From Treponema sp. (GTDB lineage Bacteria; Spirochaetota; Spirochaetia; Treponematales; Breznakiellaceae): a DNA stretch of 6,855 nucleotides. The notes under the pieces were generated by a model. It did not search any database, had not been told where the DNA came from, and worked only from the letters and a program-made list of their open reading frames with translations. Position 1 is the stretch's first letter. Each line of letters starts with the position of its first letter. The position numbers were made by a program, and so were the translations under genes. The stretch lies in NCBI GenBank assembly GCA_031263435.1, contig JAISFT010000200.1, positions 1 to 6,855 on the forward strand, written 5' to 3'. Positions 1 to 5,518 of this stretch are shown here, one piece after another.

Positions 1-12
1 GGAGCGCAGGTT

Positions 13-993
13 CTACCCCGTCTTTTCCGGGCCGTCCCCTGTTTCCCGCCGCAGTTCCATCAGGGCCTCCAATCCAAAAACATCGTTGGTCTTGAGTTCT
101 TCGGCCACGGAGTTGGGAACCAGCATCATGGAATTCCCCGCCTTCAGGCCCTCGTTCAAGATCGAAAGGATCTTTAACTTCATCGCCGGTTCGTTCCTGG
201 TGTAGATGTCCGCCGCGGCTTCCAGCTTTTTGGCGATTTCAATTTCCGCTTCCGCCAGGAGCACCCGGCCCTTCTTTTCCCGCTCCGCCTGGGCCACCCG
301 GGACAGGGAATCCTGGAGATCCTCGGGGATCTGGATGTCGGTGATCTCGATGTACTGCACCGTGATCCCCCAGTCGGTAGTCTTCTTGTCAACCTCCCCC
401 TGGATCTGCTTTTCGATCAGGTCCCCCCGTTCCAGAAAGGTGGAAAGATCGTGGCTGGAAACGGCGTTCCGCAGGGCCGTCTTGGAGGCCAGGACCACGG
501 CGCTCTCATAATTTTCCACTTCCAGGATGGCCTTTTGGGGATCCCAAACCAGCCAGAAGCAGATGGCGTCCACAGTAACGGTAACCGAATCCCGGGTCAG
601 AGTTTCCTGGGCGGAGAAGTCCGTTACCCGGATGCGGATATCCACCACCCGTTCCAGGCGATCCGCCAGGGAGATAAGGAAAAAGAGCCCAGGACCCCGG
701 ACCCGCAGGAAACGCCCAAAACGCAGGATGATCCCCCGTTCCCACTCGTTCAGCTTGCGGACGGAGGCGGCCGCCAGCAGGGCGGCGAAAAAGATCCCCC
801 CCGTAATTCCGTACGCCGCCGCAGGGGAAAGGCCGCCCTCCCCAATCCGGGAGAGGCACAGGGCCGCGGGAATTCCCCCCGCCAGGGCCACGATGATGAA
901 CCGCAGAACCGGCAGGGCAAAGTCCCGGCTTTTCCCCGGACCCGGCAGTCTGTTTATCAGCGGCGCTCCCTGATCAACCATCAATTTCTTCAT
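13..993 (-). CDS. Slipin / stomatin-like SPFH-domain membrane protein
   Basis: Predicted 326-residue stomatin-like protein that would scaffold membrane microdomains; its partners are not shown here. After a polar N-terminus come two hydrophobic segments, about residues 25-47 and 58-77, then the SPFH (band 7) domain from about 80 to 245. Family hallmarks are visible: NEWERGIILRFGR (82-94), RGPGLFFLI (99-107), VDIR (117-120), QETLTRDSVTVTVDA (129-143), NYESAV (161-166), LRNAV (174-178), WGITVQYIEITDI (208-220), and an AQAEREKKGRVLLAEAEIEIAKKLEAA stretch (in two parts, 234-248 and 249-260) that should be helical or coiled coil. I chose the ATG at 991-993 because AGGGAGGA lies 10 nt upstream; an in-frame upstream start at 1029 would overlap the regulator gene. 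Two membrane segments instead of the single hairpin usual in slipins is slightly odd. The family call is secure, the function inferred. The gene follows the GntR regulator in one probable operon; any further operon member lies outside the window. Confidence 0.93.
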   Translation of the reverse strand: MKKLMVDQGAPLINRLPGPGKSRDFALPVLRFIIVALAGGIPAALCLSRIGEGGLSPAAAYGITGGIFFAALLAAASVRKLNEWERGIILRFGRFLRVRGPGLFFLISLADRLERVVDIRIRVTDFSAQETLTRDSVTVTVDAICFWLVWDPQKAILEVENYESAVVLASKTALRNAVSSHDLSTFLERGDLIEKQIQGEVDKKTTDWGITVQYIEITDIQIPEDLQDSLSRVAQAEREKKGRVLLAEAEIEIAKKLEAAADIYTRNEPAMKLKILSILNEGLKAGNSMMLVPNSVAEELKTNDVFGLEALMELRRETGDGPEKTG

Positions 994-1002
994 ATCGCTT
1001 GT

Positions 1003-1010
1003 TCCTCCCT
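1003..1010 (-). promoter_or_regulatory. Ribosome binding site that decides the slipin start
   Basis: On the minus strand this reads AGGGAGGA, a near-ideal Shine-Dalgarno sequence 10 nt before the ATG at 991-993. It lies inside the longer open frame that starts at 1029, so it argues that translation begins at the internal ATG. It occupies the 23-bp gap between the regulator stop and the slipin start. Confidence 0.8.
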
Positions 1011-1016
1011 TGTTTT

Positions 1017-1427
1017 TCACGCTTCCCACTCCCGATCCTCCCAGGCCCTGATGAGCCGGAGAATCTCCTTTTTATCCAACCCCAGGTCCCGCATTTCCCG
1101 CATAAACCGGCCCAGGGTCTCCCCGATCTTGGCCCCCAGCATATCCTCCTCCGGTTCCGGCCGCTTATCGGCGATATAGGTCCCGCTCCCCACCTGGGTT
1201 GCCAGGATCCCCCGGATCTCCAGTTCGCCGTAAGCCTTGGCGATGGTGTTGGGGTTGATCTTCAGATCCACCGCCAGGGCCCGGATGGTGGGAAGCTTAT
1301 CCCCGGTCTTGAGTCTGCCGGAGAGCACCCCGTTTTCTATCTGGCGGATGACCTGCCGGTACACCGGCGTACCGCTGGTCTGATCCAGGACGAAGCTGAC
1401 GCCCTCCGCCACATTTGTACTATTCAT
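1017..1427 (-). CDS. GntR-family transcriptional regulator, short YtrA type
   Basis: A 136-residue DNA-binding regulator. The N-terminal winged helix-turn-helix spans about residues 20-86: TPVYRQVIRQIENGVLSG (20-37), GDKLPTIRALAVDLKINPNT (42-61), AKAYGELE (63-70) and the wing GSGTYIA (80-86). The remaining 50 residues are one or two helices (MLGAKIGETLGRFMREMRDL, 96-115) that would serve dimerisation. No ligand-binding effector domain is present, which is typical of the YtrA subfamily, whose members usually repress a neighbouring membrane-protein or transporter operon including their own gene. The next gene downstream encodes a slipin, so that operon is the likely target. The start ATG at 1425-1427 has no Shine-Dalgarno sequence and lies only 8 nt after a possible -10 box; a GTG at codon 6 is an alternative start, also without a ribosome site. 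The stop is at 1017-1019. Confidence 0.92.
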   Translation of the reverse strand: MNSTNVAEGVSFVLDQTSGTPVYRQVIRQIENGVLSGRLKTGDKLPTIRALAVDLKINPNTIAKAYGELEIRGILATQVGSGTYIADKRPEPEEDMLGAKIGETLGRFMREMRDLGLDKKEILRLIRAWEDREWEA

Positions 1428-1428
1428 C

Positions 1429-1450
1429 TAGTGCAATGGTAAATGAACTA
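1429..1450. promoter_or_regulatory. Probable autoregulatory operator (imperfect palindrome)
   Basis: TAGTGCAAT, a GGTA centre, then AATGAACTA form a 9-bp-arm palindrome with 7 of 9 positions paired. It begins 2 bp upstream of the GntR start codon and covers the putative -10 box. Position and size fit a dimeric GntR-type operator. Binding by the adjacent regulator is inferred from context. Confidence 0.5.
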
Positions 1451-1464
1451 ATACAATATGTCAA
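1436..1464 (-). promoter_or_regulatory. Putative sigma-70 promoter of the GntR-slipin operon
   Basis: On the minus strand a perfect TTGACA (1459-1464) is followed after 17 bp by TACCAT (1436-1441), a 4/6 match to the -10 consensus. Transcription would start within a few bases of the ATG at 1427, implying a leaderless or nearly leaderless mRNA. The palindrome at 1429-1450 overlaps the -10 element. Confidence 0.5.
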
Positions 1465-1565
1465 TGGGTAATAGACAAAATTCTTGTGTAAGGCAAGGCC
1501 GGGGCACAGTCTGTGAAAACGCATAGACATTAAAGCCCGGCACGGCTTCACGAAGAAGAAGAAAA

Positions 1566-1690
1566 CCACGGAGATACACGGAGGAACACGGAGTTTTTTG
1601 TTACCTATCCGGTACGCCCTTAAAGCATCTACTCTGTACTGCGGCATTCTTTGGATGTCCTCCGTGAAACTCCGTGCCCTCCGCGGTGAA
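1566..1690. repeat. Inverted pair of 10-bp-periodic ACGGAG repeats
   Basis: ACGGAG occurs at 1568, 1578 and 1588, exactly 10 bp apart. The reverse complement recurs as CTCCGT at 1660 and 1670 and CTCCGC at 1680, with the same period. The two arms face each other across about 65 bp of unremarkable DNA. A decayed relative (AGGGAG at 6330, ACAGAG at 6340) lies in the other large intergenic region. I recognise the ACGGAG style as recurring in intergenic DNA of several environmental bacteria but cannot name a described element. No gene is visible between 1428 and 1999. Confidence 0.6.
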
Positions 1691-1754
1691 TTCTTAAAAT
1701 TTTATTCCAAACCCTGCCTTGGGTCCAAAATTCCTATGCGTTTATCCGGCACAT

Positions 1755-1920
1755 GGTGCCTGGCACCGAATTTGGGGGGTAAGCGTAAGCCCCGCCGAAG
1801 GCGGGGCTGAAGCGGAGGGGGGGCTAAAAAGGGGGCGGAACAAAAACGCCGTTTTTGTTCCGGCTGCGGAGGGTTTGTCCGTGGTAGCGGGCCCCCCCTT
1901 CTAAAAAGGTGACTGACACC
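1755..1920. repeat. Cluster of palindromes between GGTG...CACC ends
   Basis: The stretch is bounded by two related palindromes, GGTGCCTGGCACC (1755-1767, perfect around a central T) and GGTGACTGACACC (1908-1920, one mispaired position). Between them lie two perfect hairpins. One has arms AGCCCCGCC and GGCGGGGCT with a gaa loop (1788-1808); the other has arms GGAACAAAAACG and CGTTTTTGTTCC around one base (1837-1861). The segment also repeats CTAAAAAGG (1824 and 1901). No coding potential fits. It looks like a small repetitive palindromic element, but no second copy is in the window. Confidence 0.5.
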
Positions 1921-1975
1921 GGGGTAAGATTTTACCTGAGACAATGCAAAACATGGATACCGGTGGTTTTTCTCG

Positions 1976-1992
1976 TATAATGGAACAAGGAG
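1976..1992 (+). promoter_or_regulatory. Putative -10 box and ribosome binding site for bacteriohemerythrin
   Basis: A perfect TATAAT lies at 1976-1981, and AAGGAG at 1987-1992 stands 7 nt before the ATG at 2000. No good -35 hexamer is seen at the right distance. The mRNA leader would be only about 12 nt, so the ribosome site would sit at the very 5' end. The ribosome site is convincing, the promoter less so. Confidence 0.45.
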
Positions 1993-1999
1993 CTTAAGA

Positions 2000-2446
2000 A
2001 TGTCTGACGAACCTGGGGTTTTTGTTGAATGGGATGATAGATACTCGGTGGGGATTCCCCTGATCGATGAGCAGCACAAGGAGTTGATCCGGCTTACCAA
2101 CGAGTTGTACCAGGGTTGTCTGACGGGGGATGACGAGGCCCGTGAATTTTTCTTTAATGCAGCCCGGGGGGCTACGGACTACGTAAAGTACCATTTTTCC
2201 GCGGAAGAAAGGATGATGGAAAATATCAAATACCCCTATCTGGCGGAACACAGGAGGCGGCACGAGGACTTTATCATTAAGGTACTGGAGGATGTAAAGA
2301 GCTTCCAGGGGGGCAGGAAATTTGTCCCCAACAACTTTGTCCGCTTTCTCAGGGACTGGATTCTTTCCCACATCGCGATTGAAGATACCCGGTACGCCAG
2401 GTACATTATGGAATTAAAGCGGCAGGGGAGGCTCAGGGGCGCCTGA
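2000..2446 (+). CDS. Bacteriohemerythrin (single-domain, O2-binding di-iron protein)
   Basis: A 148-residue hemerythrin-fold four-helix bundle that reversibly binds oxygen at a di-iron centre. All seven ligands can be placed: His26 (DEQHKEL), His65 and Glu69 (HFSAEE), His84 and His88 (HRRRH), His124 and Asp129 (HIAIED). The N-terminal FVEWDDRYSVGIPLID (8-23) and the YVKYHFSAEERMM segment match the family closely. Length is close to that of stand-alone bacteriohemerythrins, and no chemoreceptor, GGDEF or other partner domain is fused. In anaerobic or microaerophilic bacteria such proteins are thought to scavenge, store or sense O2; that role is family knowledge, not shown here. It is transcribed alone, convergent with the ThuA-like gene 90 bp downstream, with its own ribosome binding site. 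Confidence 0.96.
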   Translation: MSDEPGVFVEWDDRYSVGIPLIDEQHKELIRLTNELYQGCLTGDDEAREFFFNAARGATDYVKYHFSAEERMMENIKYPYLAEHRRRHEDFIIKVLEDVKSFQGGRKFVPNNFVRFLRDWILSHIAIEDTRYARYIMELKRQGRLRGA

Positions 2447-2460
2447 ACGAAGCAGCCAGC

Positions 2461-2508
2461 GGGGGGCCGGCAGGCTTAGCCAGGTTTAGCCAAGTTTAGC
2501 CGCCCCCC
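2461..2508. terminator. Possible stem-loop between convergent genes, with decamer tandem repeat in the loop
   Basis: GGGGGGC (2461-2467) can pair with GCCCCCC (2502-2508). The loop holds three tandem decamers: CAGGCTTAGC, CAGGTTTAGC and CAAGTTTAGC (2471-2500). The site lies between the convergent stops of the hemerythrin and ThuA-like genes, where a shared terminator would be expected. No T-run follows on either strand, so intrinsic termination is uncertain. A second small palindrome (CGGGCC, A, GGCCCG, 2523-2535) abuts the ThuA-like stop codon. Confidence 0.3.
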
Positions 2509-2536
2509 CTCCCCTCCGGCTGCGGGCCAGGCCCGG

Positions 2537-3316
2537 TCAGCCCCTGGTTACCGGGGTAAAGCCGCCGTCATCCGGAACATAGGATTCCAGGGCCGCGGCG
2601 TTGCTGCCGCCCCGGTCCCTTACGCAGTTCCGCTGAAGGGGGCAGGCCCATTTAACGGCGTTGGCGATGATCAGTTGTATCTCTTTTTGGTGGTAGACCG
2701 GGAAGGTCTCGTGGCCGTTCTGCAAGTAGAAGATCTTCCCCTCCCCCCGCTGCCAGGTACAGCCGGAGCGGAACACCTCGCCCCCCTGGAACCAACTGAT
2801 AAAGATCTGCTCATCGGGCTGGGGTATCCCAAAGGGTTCCCCGTAGGTTTCATCGTGGGGCACGGTAAAGGTTTCCCCCAGGCCCTGTACTATGGGGTGG
2901 TTTTTTAGGATGGTCCACAGCCGGACTTTTTCGCCGGCCTCCCGCCAGCGGAGGTTGTAGGTATCTGTCCCCAGGAGTTTCTGGAAGGGCTTGGACGCGT
3001 GGGCGGAATGGAGGGCTATAAGGCCCATGCCGTTTATCACCCGGTTTACCACCGCGGCGGCCACCTGATCATCAACTTCGTGGTGTCTCATGTGTCCCCA
3101 CCAGATCATCACATCCGTATCGTCCAGCGCGGCCTGGCTCAGGATCTCCCGGTGATCCGGCAGGGTGGCGCAGCGGATGGTGCCGACGGCGGCGTCCTTT
3201 TCCAGGAAAGTCCTGATGGCGCCGTGAATCCCCTGGGGGTAGATGGCGCGGACCGCATCCACCGTGGTCTCGTGGAGAAATTCGTTATAAATAGTTACGT
3301 TGATCTTCCGATCCAT
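2537..3316 (-). CDS. ThuA-like protein (trehalose-utilisation family, class I amidotransferase-like fold)
   Basis: A 259-residue member of the ThuA family, which has a flavodoxin/glutamine-amidotransferase-like fold and takes part in sugar catabolism beside Gfo/Idh/MocA dehydrogenases. Conserved blocks are all present: MIWWGHMRHHEV (70-81), GMGLIALHSAHASKPF (96-111), NLRWREAGEKVRLW (121-134), HPIVQG (140-145), TYGEPFGIPQPDE (157-169), SWFQGGEVFRSG (174-185) and GHETFPVYH (201-209). The last 35 residues after KWACP extend beyond the core and look poorly conserved. The ATG at 3314-3316 is preceded at 7 nt by GAGGAGG (3324-3330). The gene follows the oxidoreductase by 36 bp on the same strand, so they are probably cotranscribed. 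ThuA/ThuB in rhizobia form such a pair for trehalose-type disaccharides, but the substrate here cannot be inferred. Confidence 0.93.
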   Translation of the reverse strand: MDRKINVTIYNEFLHETTVDAVRAIYPQGIHGAIRTFLEKDAAVGTIRCATLPDHREILSQAALDDTDVMIWWGHMRHHEVDDQVAAAVVNRVINGMGLIALHSAHASKPFQKLLGTDTYNLRWREAGEKVRLWTILKNHPIVQGLGETFTVPHDETYGEPFGIPQPDEQIFISWFQGGEVFRSGCTWQRGEGKIFYLQNGHETFPVYHQKEIQLIIANAVKWACPLQRNCVRDRGGSNAAALESYVPDDGGFTPVTRG

Positions 3317-3352
3317 GTCAGGGCCTCCTCAGTAATATTATCTTTATAAACA

Positions 3353-4420
3353 TTATAAACTTACCCAGCGTTCCTTCTCAAGGGAATCGAGGACCGCGTC
3401 CAGGGTTTTTTGATTCGCCAGCCCGTCCTCCACGGTGGCCGCCAGGCCGTCGGCCTTGCCGTTTACGATGTCCGCAAAGGACCGCATCTGATCCGCCGCG
3501 TAGGAGGAGGGAACAGGAATTCTGGTGAAGGTACCGAGCTGCCCCAGGGGCTGGCCAATGCAGATTTCAAGCTCATCAAGGCCGGGACTTTCATCCAGCT
3601 TGTATACCAGGGCCCCCTTGCGGCCGTAAATTTCCAGACGCTGGTAATTGCCCCGGCCAAAGGCGAAGCGGCTGATCTCGAAAACCGCGGATACGCTGCC
3701 TTCCATGCGGGCCAGGTAGTGGCAGTAATCGTCCACATCGGAGACCCCCGTTCCCCGGCCTTCGGGGAGGGGCCGTTCCGTTACCAGGGTATCCGCGTCC
3801 GCCGCCACCCTGGTGTAATCCCTGCCGGTAATAAACCGGGCAAGGTCCAGCGCATGGCTGCCCAGATCTCCCAAGGCCCCGGAACCGGTTCTGGCCTTTA
3901 CAAAACGCCACACCAGGGGAACGCCCGAATCGGGGTTTCCCCAGGACTGAAGGTACTGGGTATACACATGGTACAGTTCCCCCAGGGCCCCGCTTTGAAC
4001 CAGATGCCGGGCGTAACGGGCCGCGGTCTTAAAGCGGTAGGAAAAACAGACCATGCTTTTTACCCCCGCCTCGGCAGTGCGCCGGGCCAGGGTCTCCGCT
4101 TCCCCGGCGTTCATCGTTACCGGCTTCTCCACCGAGTAGTGCTTCCGGGCCTTTACCACGTCCATAGCCATTTGGAAATGGCAGTCGTTGGGGGTGCAGA
4201 TATCCACCGCCTCCACCGCGGCACAGGCAATAAGATCCCGGTAATCGGTAAAACGCATGGACCGGTCGATCCCGTAACGATCCCCCGTCTGCTCCAGCTT
4301 TTCCTTGTCAATATCGCAGAGGGCCGTAAGCTCAAAGTCCCCGCATCTCGTTATACCGGGAAGGTGAGTCCCCCCGGCAATTCCGCCAAGCCCGATAACC
4401 CCAATTTTAATCCGCGGCAT
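3353..4420 (-). CDS. Gfo/Idh/MocA-family NAD(P)-dependent oxidoreductase
   Basis: A 355-residue sugar or polyol dehydrogenase. The N-terminal Rossmann fold begins at once with IGVIGLGGIAGGTHLPG (6-22) for NAD(P) binding; an acidic residue follows the second strand (LCDIDKE, 34-40). The diagnostic EKP motif is at 98-100, with Lys99 the expected catalytic lysine. The C-terminal alpha/beta domain carries GSGALGDLGSHALDLARF (179-196), where Asp185 and His189 occupy the usual active-site positions. I prefer the ATG at 4418-4420, which has a G-rich ribosome site (AGGGGGA, 4425-4431) 4 nt upstream; an in-frame TTG at 4433-4435 would add five residues. Length is normal for the family. It is the first gene of an operon with the ThuA-like gene, resembling the thuB-thuA pairing. 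The sugar substrate is unknown. Confidence 0.95.
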   Translation of the reverse strand: MPRIKIGVIGLGGIAGGTHLPGITRCGDFELTALCDIDKEKLEQTGDRYGIDRSMRFTDYRDLIACAAVEAVDICTPNDCHFQMAMDVVKARKHYSVEKPVTMNAGEAETLARRTAEAGVKSMVCFSYRFKTAARYARHLVQSGALGELYHVYTQYLQSWGNPDSGVPLVWRFVKARTGSGALGDLGSHALDLARFITGRDYTRVAADADTLVTERPLPEGRGTGVSDVDDYCHYLARMEGSVSAVFEISRFAFGRGNYQRLEIYGRKGALVYKLDESPGLDELEICIGQPLGQLGTFTRIPVPSSYAADQMRSFADIVNGKADGLAATVEDGLANQKTLDAVLDSLEKERWVSL

Positions 4421-4440
4421 CGCATCCCCCTGCAAACCCG

Positions 4441-4470
4441 ACTATACCACACTACCCTGCGGCGGAACAA
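4441..4470 (-). promoter_or_regulatory. Extended -10 promoter for the oxidoreductase-ThuA operon
   Basis: The minus strand carries TGGTATAGT (4441-4449), an extended -10 with a 5/6 hexamer. A weak -35 (TTGTTC, 4465-4470) lies 18 bp upstream of the hexamer. Transcription would start about 10-15 nt before the ATG. A weak -35 with an extended -10 is a common promoter design. Confidence 0.5.
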
Positions 4471-4538
4471 GCGGGAAGGCGGGGCAAGACAGGATAAACG
4501 CTTAAGGATCTTCATTTTCCTATTTTGGGCGCATCCGC

Positions 4539-4555
4539 CGCCCGCTCTGCGGGCG
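4539..4555. repeat. Perfect small hairpin upstream of the oxidoreductase promoter
   Basis: CGCCCGC, loop tct, GCGGGCG form a 7-bp perfect stem about 70 bp upstream of the promoter. It resembles the many stem-loops at 5003-5507. The rest of 4471-4600 shows no gene or other recognisable signal. Confidence 0.35.
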
Positions 4556-4600
4556 CCGGACCGGGCTATCCGCTTCAATTCCTCGACCCATCCCATACGT

Positions 4601-4906
4601 GGTCCTGCGGACTCCCACCGGGGCTGGGAAAAATCCCGGGCGGGAGAATCCCGAAAAATGCTTGTAGAGCCTGCCTCCGCTATCTCCGATAAGCTGTGGC
4701 GGGGGAGTGCCAGGGCCGGGCTAAGCCCCCGGGATAACGCTTGTAGAGCCTGCCTTCGCTATTTTCAATACGCTACGGCAGAGAATTCCAAATGTTTTCC
4801 CAAGGGCTTAGCCCGGCCCTGGCATTCCCCCGCCACAACAATCGTGGAGAAGATTCACAGTTTCCTACAAAAATAAACGTGTGTCCCCAGCCCCGCGGGG
4901 AGTCCG
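4601..4906. repeat. Nested inverted-repeat element (copy A of a palindromic repeat family)
   Basis: A 306-bp structure with two layers of inverted repeats. The outer arms (4601-4631 and 4876-4906) match at 28 of 31 positions and begin GTGGTCCTGCGGACTCCC. The inner arms (4696-4734 and 4798-4836) are about 39 bp long with only a few mismatches, beginning GTGGCGGGGGA and containing GCCAGGGCCGGGCTAAGCCC. They enclose a core (4739-4800) starting GCTTGTAGAGCCTGCC and ending GAATTCCAAATGTTTTCCC. A truncated direct copy of the core start lies at 4660-4694. The core recurs at 6402-6475 and 6597-6668. No transposase is encoded, so it would be a non-autonomous or REP/MITE-like element; which enzyme moves it is unknown. 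Confidence 0.75.
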
Positions 4907-5002
4907 CAGGACCACCTATAGGCGGGTCTCTACAGAGGAGGAGATATGGGACGGCTAATGGCTGGGGGGGTCTGCGGTATTTCCGCTTCTATCCCTTGCG
5001 CT

Positions 5003-5507
5003 GCTCAAAAATGGCATCCATGCCATTTTTGAGCTGTAAGTTTTTTGCTTCGCAAAAAACTTATGAAACTATTGTGCCGGCATCCCTGCCGGCCATCCGT
5101 GGCGGAGTAAGACATTGGATTTTGCCTGTGGCAAAATCCATCTATCCGCCTTTGGCGGATAGCAATGGAAACAGCGGCATCCTGCCGCCGCCCTTCGGGC
5201 GCACTCCGGCATCCATGCCATTTTTGAGCTTCGGGTTTTGCGAAGCAAAACCCGGGAAATTGCTGACACCGGCTTCCGCGGCGCATACGGCGGCCCACAG
5301 GCCGCCTCCCTTTATTGGGTACTGTAGCTTTTATTGTGCGCCGGGCGTGTGTTACATCGGCTGGTAGAACAGCCCTTGACGGGCTGCTTTACTGCGCCCC
5401 ATGCCGGCCCGGCTATCGCCATTCGGCCCCGGCAGGGGCGCTGCCCGCAGCTTTGCGCCCCTTTCAGGCCCCAGGCCGGCGTATCACGGCAAAAAACCGC
5501 CGGCCTG
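5003..5507. repeat. Dense array of about a dozen stem-loops
   Basis: This 505-bp gene-free stretch is a string of mostly perfect hairpins with short loops. Positions (stem length): 5003-5034 (14 bp, loop tcca), 5037-5063 (12, ttc), 5076-5093 (6), 5116-5140 (11, tgt), 5142-5162 (9, ttt), 5174-5188 (6, tcc), 5189-5201 (5, ttc), 5232-5254 (10, gaa), 5289-5306 (7, caca), 5370-5386 (6), 5435-5461 (7, 13-nt loop) and 5472-5507 (10, 16-nt loop). The 23 bases at 5013-5035 recur exactly at 5208-5230, each followed by a hairpin of different sequence. Open frames crossing the region have compositions imposed by the palindromes and no family resemblance. It may be a mosaic of palindromic repeats or a structured RNA. 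Confidence 0.7.
5472..5507. terminator. Stem-loop just downstream of the lipoprotein gene
   Basis: CAGGCCGGCG (5472-5481) pairs perfectly with CGCCGGCCTG (5498-5507) across a 16-nt loop. It begins 11 nt past the lipoprotein stop codon, the right place for a 3' end. On the minus strand the T6 run lies inside the loop and not after the stem, so it is not a classic intrinsic terminator; it may protect the mRNA 3' end. Confidence 0.35.
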
Positions 5508-5518
5508 TTTAAGACCTG

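Noticed and set aside
451..1179. Plus-strand open frame of 242 codons
   Set aside because: It is antisense to the slipin and GntR genes, which both show conserved family motifs. Its own translation shows none.
3410..4876. Plus-strand open frame of 488 codons
   Set aside because: Most of it is antisense to the clearly recognisable Gfo/Idh/MocA gene and its tail runs through the inverted-repeat element. It is a by-product of GC-rich codon usage.
4601..4906. Complete insertion sequence
   Set aside because: The 306-bp element has inverted arms but no transposase coding capacity and no clear target-site duplication.
4792..5367. Plus-strand open frame of 191 codons across the hairpin array
   Set aside because: Its sequence is dictated by the palindromes (the word ASMPFLS appears twice because of the 23-bp repeat), it has no good start and no recognisable domain.
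5003..5507. CRISPR array or integron attC cluster
   Set aside because: There are no constant direct repeats with regular spacers, and no paired GTTRRRY/RYYYAAC core sites or neighbouring cas or integrase genes. Palindrome sequences differ from unit to unit.
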